Source of the DNA: Fibrobacter sp.
Lineage (GTDB): Bacteria > Fibrobacterota > Fibrobacteria > Fibrobacterales > Fibrobacteraceae
Direction: 5' to 3'
Assembly: GCA_017526585.1 (NCBI GenBank)
Contig: JAFXRC010000054.1
Coordinates: 1 to 46,709, forward strand
DNA length: 46,709 nt
The notes under the pieces are model-generated. The model was not told where the DNA came from. It worked only from the letters and a program-made list of their open reading frames with translations, and did no database searches. The translations under genes and the position numbers were made by a program. This document shows, piece by piece, positions 15,663 to 24,242 of this stretch (its first letter is position 1; each line of letters starts with the position of its first letter).

Positions 15663-17933
15663 ATGACAACGAAAAAAACTTCTGTAATCGGTTTCCCGCG
15701 TATCGGCAAGGCACGTGAACTCAAGTTCGCCAGCGAAAAGTTCTTCAAGGGTGAAGTCTCCGAAGCCGAACTTCAAAAGGTTGCCGCCGAAATCCGTCAA
15801 TACGGTTGGCAAAAGCAAAAGGCCGCCGGGATCTCTTTCATTCCGTCCAACGACTTCTCTTTCTACGATAATGTGTTGGACACATCCTTCTTGCTGGGCG
15901 CCGTTCCCGCCCGCTACAAGGAACTAGGCGTTTCGGCCCTCGAAACCTATTTTGCCGCAGCCCATGGTTACCAGGGCGAAAAAGGTGACGTGAAGGCGCT
16001 CCCCATGAAAAAGTGGTTCAACACCAACTACCACTACATTGTCCCGGAAATTGACGATTCTACCGTGATCGCCCTTTCTAGCGACAAGCCCGTCCAGGAA
16101 TACAACGAAGCCAAGGCTGCCGGCATCCAGACCGTGCCGAGCCTCATCGGCATTTACACCTTCCTTCGCCTCGCCCGCTACAACGGCAAGAAAAACGCGA
16201 AAGACTTTGCAGCTGACGCCGTGAAGGCGTACGTTGAACTTGCCGACAAGCTTGCAGCCGCTGGTGCCGCATGGATTTCTATCGCGGAACCCGCCCTGGT
16301 TTTCGACGTGAGCGCCGAAGAAAAGGCCCTGTTCAACGAAATTTATTCCAGCCTCGTCAAGCAGGTTCACGGCAAGAACTTGAAGATTGCCTTGCAGACT
16401 TACTTTGGCGACATTCGCGACATTTATAAGGAAGTCATCGCCCTCGGTTTCGACGGCATCGGCATCGACTTCGTCGAAGGAATCAAGTCGCTTGAGCTCG
16501 TTAAGAGCGGTTTTCCGAAGGGGACGCTCCTGTTTGCAGGCATCGTGAACGGCAAGAACATCTGGCGCGCCGATTACGAAAAGAAAAACGCCATTCTCGC
16601 CGAAATCGAAAAGTCCGTGGATGCAGCCAACGTCGTCGTGGGAACATCCTGTTCGCTGCTGCATGTGCCTTATACGGTCACCGCCGAACAGAAACTTCCC
16701 GCAGACACCCTGAAGCATTTTTCCTTCGCCGAAGAAAAGCTGGTGGAACTTTCCGAACTCGCCAGCGGAGACCAGAACGCATTCGAAAAGAACAAGTCGC
16801 TGTTCACCGTTGCCCGCGTCAGCGCTACGCCTTCGGTACGTGCCGCTATCGACGCCCTCACGGAAGACGACTTCGTTCGACTTCCGAGCCGTGCCGAACG
16901 TCGCAAGATCCAGGCCGACAAATTCAAGCTGCCCGCATTCCCCACAACGACCATCGGCTCTTTCCCGCAGACTGCCGAAGTCCGCGCCAACCGCGCCGCC
17001 TTCAAGACGGGCGAAATTTCGTACGATCAGTATGTGGCATTCAACCAGAAAAAGATTGCGGAGTGCATCGCGTTGCAAGAAAACATCGGCCTTGATGTGA
17101 TTGTGCATGGCGAGTTCGAACGTAACGACATGGTGGAATATTTCGGAACGCAGATTGACGGCTTTATCTTTACGCAGAACGCCTGGGTACAGAGCTACGG
17201 CACCCGCTGTGTCAAGCCGCCTGTAGTCTGGCGCGACATTCACCGCAGCAAGCCCATTACCGTTGAATGGTCCGTGTTCGCCCAGAAGCAGACCAACAAG
17301 CCGGTGAAGGGCATGCTTACCGGCCCGGTGACCATTCTCAACTGGTCTTTCCCGCGCGAAGACATCTCGCTGAAGGCGCAAGCTCAGCAAATCGCCCTTG
17401 CTATCCGCGATGAAGTCCTGGAACTCGAAAAGAACGGCATCAAGATTATCCAGATCGACGAAGCCGCGCTCCGCGAAAAGTTGCCACTGCGCAAGAGCGA
17501 CTGGCACAAGGAATACCTAGACTGGGCCATTCCCGCATTCCGTCTGGTGCATGCAAATGTGAAGCCCGAAACGCAGATTCACACCCACATGTGCTACAGC
17601 GAGTTCAACGATATCGTGAAGGACATCGACGCCATGGACGCCGATGTGATCACCTTCGAAGCGAGCCGTTCTGACCTCAAGTTGCTTGACGCCCTGAACG
17701 AGGCGCATTTCGAAACCCAGGTGGGCCCGGGCGTATACGACATTCACTCCCCGCGCGTACCTTCTGTAGATGAAATCGTGAACACGCTGCACAAGATTCT
17801 CGATAAGGTTCCGCAGGAAAACGTATGGGTGAATCCCGATTGCGGCCTCAAGACCCGCGGCGAAACGGAAACCACCGCAAGCATCAAGAACCTGGTAGCA
17901 GCCGCCAAGCAGCTCCGTGCCGAAATAAAGTAA
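15663..17933 (+). CDS. metE: Cobalamin-independent methionine synthase
   Basis: A 756-residue cytoplasmic enzyme that transfers the methyl group of methyl-THF-triglutamate to homocysteine. The N-terminal half begins with VIGFPRIGKARELKFASE. The C-terminal half holds the homocysteine/zinc site: TTIGSFPQT, VIHGEFERNDMVEYFG, HTHMCYSEFNDI (His and Cys ligands), VITFEASRSD and VNPDCGLKTR (second Cys ligand). The length and both halves are complete. AAAGGTAGG precedes the ATG. It is driven by a LysR-operator promoter shared with the divergent regulator. It ends in a bidirectional terminator with the ABC operon. Confidence 0.98.
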   Translation: MTTKKTSVIGFPRIGKARELKFASEKFFKGEVSEAELQKVAAEIRQYGWQKQKAAGISFIPSNDFSFYDNVLDTSFLLGAVPARYKELGVSALETYFAAAHGYQGEKGDVKALPMKKWFNTNYHYIVPEIDDSTVIALSSDKPVQEYNEAKAAGIQTVPSLIGIYTFLRLARYNGKKNAKDFAADAVKAYVELADKLAAAGAAWISIAEPALVFDVSAEEKALFNEIYSSLVKQVHGKNLKIALQTYFGDIRDIYKEVIALGFDGIGIDFVEGIKSLELVKSGFPKGTLLFAGIVNGKNIWRADYEKKNAILAEIEKSVDAANVVVGTSCSLLHVPYTVTAEQKLPADTLKHFSFAEEKLVELSELASGDQNAFEKNKSLFTVARVSATPSVRAAIDALTEDDFVRLPSRAERRKIQADKFKLPAFPTTTIGSFPQTAEVRANRAAFKTGEISYDQYVAFNQKKIAECIALQENIGLDVIVHGEFERNDMVEYFGTQIDGFIFTQNAWVQSYGTRCVKPPVVWRDIHRSKPITVEWSVFAQKQTNKPVKGMLTGPVTILNWSFPREDISLKAQAQQIALAIRDEVLELEKNGIKIIQIDEAALREKLPLRKSDWHKEYLDWAIPAFRLVHANVKPETQIHTHMCYSEFNDIVKDIDAMDADVITFEASRSDLKLLDALNEAHFETQVGPGVYDIHSPRVPSVDEIVNTLHKILDKVPQENVWVNPDCGLKTRGETETTASIKNLVAAAKQLRAEIK

Positions 17934-17967
17934 CAGATGGCAGGAGATTCCCGCCATGACGAAATTC

Positions 17968-17998
17968 AAGAAATGCCGCAACAAATGCGGCATTTCTT
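17968..17998. terminator. Bidirectional hairpin between metE and the ABC operon
   Basis: Perfect 12-bp stem AAGAAATGCCGC-aacaaat-GCGGCATTTCTT. The T-rich arms serve both strands. It overlaps the ABC ATPase stop codon. A second, imperfect hairpin (ATGGCAGG / CCCGCCAT) lies at 17938-17956. Confidence 0.8.
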
Positions 17999-18710
17999 AC
18001 AGTCCACCGAAATCAGATTCGCCGCTTGGCAACAAATGTCCCTTGTGCATGGTGTAAACTCGGTCGCCATACTTAAACCCGCGCGGATCATGGGTAGCCA
18101 CAAGCACCGACGTTCCCGATTGTGCAAATTCTGCCAAAAGCTCAAAGACAATCTTGGCATTGATTTCATCCAAATTACTCGTCGGTTCATCTGCGATTAC
18201 AATTTCAGGTTTGTTCACCAGGGCACGCGCGATAGCGGCCCTCTTGAGTTCACCGCCAGAAAGTTCAGCCGGCATTTCCTGCACCAAGTGCGCAATGCCC
18301 AAGGCTTCTAGCTTCGAGGCTATATCTACATCGGTCAAATCTGCAATAGATTTCACCTCGATTTTTTTGCCGTCTCGAAGCGCTTTAGGCAACAAGATGT
18401 TCTCCAGCACCGTGAAGTGCGGCAAGAAAACAGATTCCTGGGGAACGTAGCCAATCTTCTCGTTTCGAATGGCAGAAATTTCGGCATCCGTAAGGTTTGC
18501 AAAATCGGCCCCGTTAAAAATGATAGACCCCTGCGTAGGGCAACTGATTCCCGAAAGCAGAGAAAGTAGCGTACTTTTTCCGCTACCCGATTCGCCATAA
18601 ATCACCGAGAAATCGCCGGACCAAGCAAAAAATTCCACATCGTCTACAGCGTTGAATTCTTCGCCGCGGCGGGTATAGGTTTTGGACAAATTAGATACGT
18701 TTAAAATCAA
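17997..18710 (-). CDS. LolD/MacB-like ABC transporter ATPase
   Basis: A 237-residue nucleotide-binding subunit with Walker A YGESGSGKSTLL (residues of about 36-47), Q-loop PQESVF, signature LSGGELKRAAIA and Walker B IVIADEPTSNLD. Its closest kin are LolD/MacB/FtsE-type ATPases that drive mechanotransmission rather than classical uptake. It overlaps the FtsX-like permease by 4 bp and forms the last gene of a DUF4418-permease-ATPase operon. Its stop lies within the terminator shared with metE. The operon promoter has a LysR-type site, so the pump appears tied to sulfur status. Confidence 0.93.
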   Translation of the reverse strand: MILNVSNLSKTYTRRGEEFNAVDDVEFFAWSGDFSVIYGESGSGKSTLLSLLSGISCPTQGSIIFNGADFANLTDAEISAIRNEKIGYVPQESVFLPHFTVLENILLPKALRDGKKIEVKSIADLTDVDIASKLEALGIAHLVQEMPAELSGGELKRAAIARALVNKPEIVIADEPTSNLDEINAKIVFELLAEFAQSGTSVLVATHDPRGFKYGDRVYTMHKGHLLPSGESDFGGL

Positions 18711-19927
18711 TGTTCTACCTCCCTCAAAGCAGCGTAAGCATCGATTTTACTCACCTTATTTGCCACACCATAGACAGCCACCGGCCCCACAGAATGCAAG
18801 AGCAAAATCACCACCGCATACACTGCGGCAATTTCGGCATTTTCAGGAACAATGAAGGGCACATTTACATGTTCGCCAATCCAAATTTTAAAAGTGAAAA
18901 AAGCAACGCTCGAGAACAACAAGCCTATATAAGTCCCTACTGCCGAAACCAGCAGCGATTCGCCCAGTACAAGAGTCCTTAAGCGCCTGCGAGCATAGCC
19001 TACAATTCGCAAAAGTGCATATTCACGCCGACGTTCGCGGGTTGCGAGAGAAAACGAAATCACAATCGCCGCCACTGCAATTACCAGGAACAACCCAACA
19101 ATAGACCACACCACCACCTGTAAAAAGTTTGCAGATTTTTCAAGCCCCGAGAATAAATCCTTGCGGGTACGAATCTGCACGCCATCAAAGCGGGTATGGA
19201 TTTCTCGAGAGAGGCGATTGATATCGGCCCCCGCGCGAAGCTTGATCAGGACGCTGGAATAAATCGGCGAATCCGAACCTTCGGACTTGACATCCTGATG
19301 CAAAAAAATCACGCCCTTAGCCTTGGCCGCCTCGCGGATATCGGCAAGCGTCGCCACATCTACAAAAACCGCCTGGTCCAACTTGTTGCCGACCGGCTCA
19401 AGGGTGGCCGCCACGGGGTATTCATGGTCAAAGAACCTGACGGTCTTTTTCTCGCCTACGCTAATATCGCTCCCTACCACAATGGCACCCTTGGGAAGTT
19501 TGTCCGTAAGGACTTCGTGAATCCAGGGCTGAATCACAAAATCAGAGGCCGGGTCGAAACCGATAATCATGACCTTCTGTTCACAGCAGCTAGAACTCAA
19601 GGTGGTCAAAAAATACTGCGGCGTCACCACATCTACACCGGCAAGGCCGCGAATAAATTCCAGCGAGCCATGCGGCAAATAGGCGTATTTGGAATCGCCC
19701 TGCAAAAGTACAGTCTGGTCGTTGACTTCGCTTCCCTGGGGAATCACGATTACGTCTGCACCCAAGCGAGACGAAAGGCGATTTAGGCCCTTCGAAAGCG
19801 AAAACGACAAAAGCCCACCCACCAAAAGCACCGAGGCGAGCAAGGCTATTAAAAGCGAAAGTCCAAAACTTCTGAAGGGGTTTCGCAAGTAATTTTCAAT
19901 AATCAAATTCAAATCAGTCTTGTTCAT
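18707..19927 (-). CDS. FtsX-like ABC transporter permease
   Basis: A 406-residue inner-membrane protein with the MacB/FtsX plan: TM1 at residues of about 20-45, a large periplasmic domain (46-265), then three TM segments (about 272-295, 320-345, 360-385). The periplasmic part carries a vicinal cysteine motif, TTLSSSCCEQKVMIIG. The coupling region SLATRERRREYALLRIVGYARR is typical. It overlaps both neighbours (14 bp with the DUF4418 gene, 4 bp with the ATPase), showing tight translational coupling. It probably extracts or exports a hydrophobic or thiol-containing substrate; the substrate is unknown. Confidence 0.92.
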   Translation of the reverse strand: MNKTDLNLIIENYLRNPFRSFGLSLLIALLASVLLVGGLLSFSLSKGLNRLSSRLGADVIVIPQGSEVNDQTVLLQGDSKYAYLPHGSLEFIRGLAGVDVVTPQYFLTTLSSSCCEQKVMIIGFDPASDFVIQPWIHEVLTDKLPKGAIVVGSDISVGEKKTVRFFDHEYPVAATLEPVGNKLDQAVFVDVATLADIREAAKAKGVIFLHQDVKSEGSDSPIYSSVLIKLRAGADINRLSREIHTRFDGVQIRTRKDLFSGLEKSANFLQVVVWSIVGLFLVIAVAAIVISFSLATRERRREYALLRIVGYARRRLRTLVLGESLLVSAVGTYIGLLFSSVAFFTFKIWIGEHVNVPFIVPENAEIAAVYAVVILLLHSVGPVAVYGVANKVSKIDAYAALREVEH

Positions 19928-20324
19928 CTCGCCTCCTTAATTTCAAGTAAACCAAATTCAGCGCTGCGAACAAGGCAATTACGACACCAGTCAATGCAAA
20001 CACCGGACCTGTCACCGAATGGCAAGCCATATGGGCATGCGGACACGTGCCTACAATAACCGTCGGCACCAATGCAACAAAAATGCCTGCGACCGTTGCC
20101 AATGCAGAAAGCGTCAAATAGACATTTCTCTTGATAATTCCGGCAGCCACCACGGCAACCAATAACAACGCAAAACCAAGAGCCGTCTCGATAGAAGCAG
20201 AAGTTCCGCAACGCATACTAGCGCCACCCATGGAGCAGCAAACCGGCAAAATCACCTGGGCAAAGGCAATCAGCAAAATTCCAAAAACAAGATTGGCAAC
20301 AACAAATACTTTGTACTGTTTCAT
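19914..20324 (-). CDS. DUF4418-like small membrane protein
   Basis: A 136-residue integral membrane protein with four predicted TM segments. The start is the ATG at 20324 (AAGGAGAG upstream) rather than the in-frame ATG 22 codons earlier. Conserved cysteines occur in the first loop (LPVCCSMGGASMRCGTS) and in the third (GTCPHAHMACHS, with two histidines). The pattern matches my memory of DUF4418. The Cys/His clusters suggest metal or thiol binding facing the periplasm. It is the first gene of the operon with the FtsX-like permease and LolD-like ATPase, and may be an accessory subunit. The family call is moderately sure. Confidence 0.8.
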   Translation of the reverse strand: MKQYKVFVVANLVFGILLIAFAQVILPVCCSMGGASMRCGTSASIETALGFALLLVAVVAAGIIKRNVYLTLSALATVAGIFVALVPTVIVGTCPHAHMACHSVTGPVFALTGVVIALFAALNLVYLKLRRRDEQD

Positions 20325-20355
20325 GGTACTCTCCTTGAAAATTTTTTCGATGCAT

Positions 20356-20385
20356 AAATTAAAAAGGTGTACCGGAAATGTCCAA
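20356..20385 (-). promoter_or_regulatory. Promoter of the DUF4418-ABC operon
   Basis: On the minus strand, TTGGAC (20380-20385), an 18-bp spacer and TAATTT (20356-20361). The start would be near 20349. The -35 sits in GTATTGGAC, a 9-mer also present at the metY and aminotransferase -35 boxes. Confidence 0.65.
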
Positions 20386-20401
20386 TACATTATTACGATA
20401 A

Positions 20402-20428
20402 ATTGTTATAGGTTTTTATTATAACAAT
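20402..20428. promoter_or_regulatory. LysR-type operator ATTGTTATAG-N7-TTATAACAAT
   Basis: Inverted repeat with one imperfect base, containing GTTAT-N11-ATAAC. Its centre (20415) is at -66 from the DUF4418 operon start. A weaker CTAT-N11-ATAA at 20458-20476 lies near -67 from the metY start. This intergenic region therefore seems to serve both directions. Confidence 0.85.
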
Positions 20429-20496
20429 AGACGCTTTTCCTCGTTAACCGCATTTGCCTATAGAAAAAAACAATAAATCAGCATAAGAATTAAGTA

Positions 20497-20528
20497 TTGG
20501 ACACAAGCCAATTACGCTTCTATCTTTG
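20497..20528 (+). promoter_or_regulatory. metY promoter
   Basis: TTGGAC (20497-20502), an 18-bp spacer and TATCTTTG (20521-20528). It has the same layout as the aminotransferase promoter. ATTGG-N7-CCAAT (20496-20512) overlaps the -35. Confidence 0.7.
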
Positions 20529-20553
20529 TCATCAAAAAAAGTACGGAGGCTAC

Positions 20554-21852
20554 ATGTCCAATTATTCTTTTGATACGCTTAAGTTGCACGCAGGCTATAA
20601 TCCTGCTGAACACAACCACGCCGTTTCGGTGCCCATTTACCAGACAACCGCATTTACGCTCGACACCGTAAAGCGTAGCGACGATCTGTTTTATTTCGAC
20701 AGCGCCGAAGCACTTTATACACGACTTTCTAATCCGACAACGGATGTACTTGACGCGCGCCTTACGGCACTCCACCCGGGAGCAACCGGAGCTGTCACGC
20801 TTTCTTCGGGCATGGCGGCGGTTACGTATTCGCTTTTGAACGTCACAGCAGGCAAGGGCAGAATCCTTGCAACGGCGCGTTCTTACGGCGGATCTTTCGA
20901 TAGTTTCGAACAAATCTTCGGAGAGACGGGCGTCAAGTATGACATTGTAGAAAATCCTGACGATCCTGCCAATTTCGAGGCGCTTGTCAAGGAAGACACC
21001 AAGGTAATCTACATTGAATCCATCACCAACCCGAATGCCACCATCCTTGACATCGAAGCCATCGCAAATATCGCCCACAAGCATGGAATTCCGCTGATTG
21101 TCGACAACACGGTGGCAACCCCCTACTTGTTGAATCCATTTGACTTTGGCGCCGACGTGGTTGTTTATTCGGCCACCAAGGGCCTCACGGGTCACGGCAA
21201 CGTGATTGCCGGTGCCATTGTAGAAAACGGCAAGTTCAACTGGAAAAACGGAAAGTTCCCACAGTTCGACGGCCAGCCGCATTTCTTAGTGTCGCAGCAG
21301 GGCGTACCCCGCAGTTTCTACGACGTGTTCCCGGATACGCCTTTCACCGGCCGCATCCGCGCCATTCACCTGAATTACTTGGGCGGAGCCATAGCCCCGT
21401 TCAATTCTTACCTGGTGCTTCTTGGAATCGAAACGCTTTCGGAACGCCTTTCGAAATCGGTGAAGTCTGCCGAAAAAATTGTAGAATTCCTGGAAACGCG
21501 CCCCGAAGTTTCTTGGGTAAACCATCCGCACGCCAAAAACAGCAAGTACAAGGCGCTCGCCGCCAAGTACTTCCCGAAGGGTGCCGGCGCAATACTAAGC
21601 TTTGGCCTTAAAAAGAACGACCGTGCCACCATTATCAAGTTCTTGGAAGCCGTTAAAGTTTTCAGCTTCCAGGCAAATATCGGTGACGCCCGTTCGCTCA
21701 TTATCAACCCGTCTACAACCACCCACATCGAGCTCCCGGAACGCGCCCAGAAACTAGCCGACATCCATTCCGAAACCATCCGCCTCTCAATCGGCCTCGA
21801 AGATGTGAACGACTTGATTGCTGACCTGGAACAAGCCTTCGCCGCTATCTAA
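20554..21852 (+). CDS. metY: O-acetylhomoserine sulfhydrylase
   Basis: A 432-residue PLP enzyme that makes homocysteine directly from O-acetylhomoserine and sulfide. The start is ATG 20554 with ACGGAGGC upstream. The Cys/Met-metabolism PLP fold is clear: SVPIYQTTAFTLD, YTRLSNPTTDVLDARL, SSGMAAVTYSL, VDNTVATPYLLNPF, and the PLP Lys in VVYSATKGLTGHGN. The insertion around GVPRSFYDVFPDTPFTGRIRA and the length separate MetY-type proteins from MetB/MetC. It feeds MetE with homocysteine. The promoter region carries LysR-type sites shared with the divergent ABC operon. Confidence 0.94.
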   Translation: MSNYSFDTLKLHAGYNPAEHNHAVSVPIYQTTAFTLDTVKRSDDLFYFDSAEALYTRLSNPTTDVLDARLTALHPGATGAVTLSSGMAAVTYSLLNVTAGKGRILATARSYGGSFDSFEQIFGETGVKYDIVENPDDPANFEALVKEDTKVIYIESITNPNATILDIEAIANIAHKHGIPLIVDNTVATPYLLNPFDFGADVVVYSATKGLTGHGNVIAGAIVENGKFNWKNGKFPQFDGQPHFLVSQQGVPRSFYDVFPDTPFTGRIRAIHLNYLGGAIAPFNSYLVLLGIETLSERLSKSVKSAEKIVEFLETRPEVSWVNHPHAKNSKYKALAAKYFPKGAGAILSFGLKKNDRATIIKFLEAVKVFSFQANIGDARSLIINPSTTTHIELPERAQKLADIHSETIRLSIGLEDVNDLIADLEQAFAAI

Positions 21853-21875
21853 ATTTTCGATCCATAGCAAAGCAA

Positions 21876-21908
21876 AAAGGTGGCTGCATCAGCAGTCACC
21901 TTTAGTTT
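21876..21908. terminator. Bidirectional terminator metY/aminotransferase
   Basis: AAAGGTGGCTGC-atca-GCAGTCACCTTT (one G-T pair; 21876-21903), with TTTAG-type tails on the plus strand and TTTTTGC on the minus strand. Confidence 0.85.
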
Positions 21909-21927
21909 ATGGCACAAAGAAATTTAA

Positions 21928-21953
21928 ATGGCGGACTCAATTGAGTCCGCCAT
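21928..21953. repeat. Perfect 26-bp palindrome
   Basis: ATGGCGGACTCAA followed immediately by its exact reverse complement, between the convergent metY and aminotransferase genes. There is no loop and no U-tract, so it is not a standard terminator. It may back up termination by forming a cruciform or hairpin. Confidence 0.7.
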
Positions 21954-21967
21954 GATAGAATTGGAGA

Positions 21968-23326
21968 TTATTTTACTAAGCCGTCGGCGTATTCGCTAAT
22001 CGCTTTGTCCAGGCGATCAAAGATTTCATCCAGCTGAGCTTCGTTGATAATCAGCGGAGGAGCCACAATAATCGTGGAGCCGCCGCCCATCGTGAGAATG
22101 CCGTAATCGTTGCGGAGTTTCGTGATAAAGTTTCCGAGGAAGGGTTCGCCCGCCGCATTCTTGCGAATCACGTCCTTATGCTCCTTGCTGTAGCTGAATT
22201 CGATGGCACCGAAAAGGCCCACAGAACGTACATCGCCAACGGAGGGGTGCTTTGCCTTGAGTTCCGCAAGTTTTTTCTTCAAAAGGGGTTCCTGCTTTTT
22301 CACATTGCCCTTGACATCCAAGCGGAAATATTCTTCGATACAGGCAATAGCCGCCGCAACGCCCAGCGGATGCGCATTATAGGTAAGCCCTGCAGTAAAG
22401 GCATTTTCTTCATAATAATTCGCAATACGCTCGCTAATGAGCACGCCGCCGAGCGGAGCGTAAGCGCTATTCACACCCTTTGCAAAAGTAATCAGGTCCG
22501 GTTCCACGCCGTCGGCCTGGCAGGCAAACCATTCGCCTGTGCGCAAGAAGCCACTCATGACTTCGTCGCACACCATCAAAATTCCGTACTTGTCGCAGAT
22601 TTCGCGGACACCCTTCAGGTATCCCTTGGGGTAAAGATAAACGCCATTAGAACCGGTGACCGATTCAATGAACACAGCCGCCACCGATTCCGGGCATTCC
22701 TGCTGAATCTGATATTCCAGGCGAGAAAGGAAATGCTTGGTCGCTTCTTCTTCGCTTGCAAATTTAATGTCGTAACCGTAAAGGTGCGGAGCTGGGTACT
22801 TGATGAATCCGGGAATCGTCGGGAACAGCGAAGCGCGTTCGCTTTCGCCCGTAAGGCTAGAGGCACCATAAGTGCTTCCGTGGTAAGATTCATACTTCGA
22901 GAAAATCTTGTCGCGGCCCGTAAACGCCTTCACAAAACGGATAGCGAATTCGTTCGCTTCGGAGCCACCCAGCGTAAACAGCACCTTCTTGAAATTCTTC
23001 GGGGCAATCTTTTCGATCAAGAGTTCGCTGAGCTCACCCGCTTCGGCAAAGGCATGGCGCGGGGCGATGTAAGCCAAGCGTTCCACCTGCTTTTGCACCG
23101 CTTCGATAATGTGGCGGTTATTGAAGCCGATATTCACGTTGACCAGTTCCGACGCGATATCGATGTATTCCTTGCCTTCGCCATCGTAAACGTAGATGCC
23201 GTCGGCATGGTCTACAAAGAACGGCTTATAATCTTTATGGGGGGCATTCGCGAAAGAAAACAGGTTATACTTTCGTGCCTTTTCATAAGACGACAGGCTT
23301 GCGCCCGTGATATTTGCATTTGTCAT
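21968..23326 (-). CDS. Class III PLP aminotransferase (taurine/omega-amino type)
   Basis: A 452-residue fold-type I aminotransferase. Visible: ADGIYVYDGEGKEYIDI near the start, LGGSEANEFAIRF (phosphate binding), SYHGSTYGASSLTG, VIAD-type Asp seen as LMVCDEVMSGF, and PLP Lys283 in ITFAKGVNSAYAPLGG. The class includes taurine:pyruvate, beta-alanine and putrescine aminotransferases. A taurine- or sulfonate-related substrate is suggested only by its neighbours, the sulfonate-type ABC genes, and by the sulfur-type operator upstream. ACGGAGA precedes the ATG. It has its own promoter 23365-23396. Enzyme class is sure, substrate is not. Confidence 0.9.
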   Translation of the reverse strand: MTNANITGASLSSYEKARKYNLFSFANAPHKDYKPFFVDHADGIYVYDGEGKEYIDIASELVNVNIGFNNRHIIEAVQKQVERLAYIAPRHAFAEAGELSELLIEKIAPKNFKKVLFTLGGSEANEFAIRFVKAFTGRDKIFSKYESYHGSTYGASSLTGESERASLFPTIPGFIKYPAPHLYGYDIKFASEEEATKHFLSRLEYQIQQECPESVAAVFIESVTGSNGVYLYPKGYLKGVREICDKYGILMVCDEVMSGFLRTGEWFACQADGVEPDLITFAKGVNSAYAPLGGVLISERIANYYEENAFTAGLTYNAHPLGVAAAIACIEEYFRLDVKGNVKKQEPLLKKKLAELKAKHPSVGDVRSVGLFGAIEFSYSKEHKDVIRKNAAGEPFLGNFITKLRNDYGILTMGGGSTIIVAPPLIINEAQLDEIFDRLDKAISEYADGLVK

Positions 23327-23364
23327 TCTAAATTCTCCGTACTAAAATGTTTAAAATTTTGAAT

Positions 23365-23396
23365 CAAATATAGGTGCATTTTTTTGCATTGTCCAA
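23365..23396 (-). promoter_or_regulatory. Aminotransferase promoter
   Basis: Minus strand TTGGAC (23391-23396), an 18-bp spacer and TATATTTG (23365-23372). It is identical in layout to the metY promoter. Confidence 0.75.
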
Positions 23397-23413
23397 TACT
23401 TAATTTTTAGCGC

Positions 23414-23438
23414 CCGTTATCAATTTTTCTAATAACAG
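23414..23438. promoter_or_regulatory. LysR-type site GTTAT-N11-ATAAC
   Basis: GTTAT (23416-23420) and ATAAC (23432-23436) are separated by exactly 11 bp. The centre is at -66 from the predicted aminotransferase start (23360). It directly follows the ABC ATPase gene end. Confidence 0.75.
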
Positions 23439-23444
23439 TCCCTT

Positions 23445-24242
23445 TTAAATCATGTATTCCGGTTGACGAACAGAACGCGCCAGCTTGAAGCGTTCCAAGA
23501 TTTTCGCCCGCTTTTCCAGAAACACAGACGAGCCCCTTTCTCGCGGGAATTCATCATGAATTTCCAGCACCTCGCTGATGCGGCCCGGACGCGGCGTCAT
23601 AATCACGATGCGATCCGACAGATAAAGCGCTTCATCAATATCGTGCGTCACGAGAATCATCGTGGTATTGCGTTCCTTGCGCAAGTCCAGAAGCATATTC
23701 TGGATTTCGGCGCGGGTAAACGAATCGAGCGCTCCCATGGGCTCGTCAAGCAGCAAGAGCTCCGGATCGTTAATCAGGGCGCGGGCAATCGCCACGCGCT
23801 GCGCCATGCCGCCACTAATCTGGTGCGGGAAATTCTTTTCGAAACCGGTAAGCCCGATTTTGTCGATAAATTCCTGCACGCGATGCTTGTTCTGCTTGTA
23901 AACGCCGCGAGCCTTGAGGCCCATGGCAATGTTGTCTTCGATAGTGAGCCACGGGAAAAGGCAACCCTGCTGGAAAACGTAACCGCGCTTGGGATCGGTC
24001 CCCTTAATGCGTTCGCCATCCAAGAGAATTTTCCCTTCCTGAACTTGATCGAGGCCCGCAATCAAGCGTAAAAGAGTCGTCTTTCCGCAGCCGGAACTTC
24101 CGAGAATCGAAATGAACTCGCCGCGAAATACCGACAGATTGATGTTGTCGAGAACGCGCTTCTCGTTTCCATTCGGGTCGATGAAGGTGCGGTTCACTTC
24201 GCGAATTTTCAGAATTTTTTCTTTATCTAAAATATCCGTCAT
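23445..24242 (-). CDS. NitT/TauT-type ABC transporter ATPase
   Basis: A 265-residue SsuB/TauB-like ATPase. Walker A is [18 protein letters not shown] (residues of about 47-64), then the Q-loop [10 protein letters not shown], signature [12 protein letters not shown], Walker [13 protein letters not shown] and the H-loop VTHDIDEAL. It energises uptake through the permease it overlaps by 4 bp (ATGA). It is the last gene of the AhpD-SBP-permease-ATPase cluster. The substrate class (sulfonate, taurine, nitrate or a thiamine precursor) cannot be told from the ATPase. The neighbours and the operator favour an organosulfur compound. Confidence 0.93.
   Translation of the reverse strand: MTDILDKEKILKIREVNRTFIDPNGNEKRVLDNINLSVFRGEFISILGSSGCGKTTLLRLIAGLDQVQEGKILLDGERIKGTDPKRGYVFQQGCLFPWLTIEDNIAMGLKARGVYKQNKHRVQEFIDKIGLTGFEKNFPHQISGGMAQRVAIARALINDPELLLLDEPMGALDSFTRAEIQNMLLDLRKERNTTMILVTHDIDEALYLSDRIVIMTPRPGRISEVLEIHDEFPRERGSSVFLEKRAKILERFKLARSVRQPEYMI

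Noticed and set aside
15924..17507. 527-codon minus-strand ORF inside metE
   Set aside because: Fully antisense to a complete, motif-rich metE. The translation has no recognisable features.
21928..21953. Perfect 26-bp palindrome as a terminator
   Set aside because: No loop and no T-tract on either strand. The true terminator is the hairpin at 21876-21903.
22178..23362. 394-codon plus-strand ORF antisense to the aminotransferase
   Set aside because: Shadow of the aminotransferase gene, whose PLP and fold motifs are intact.
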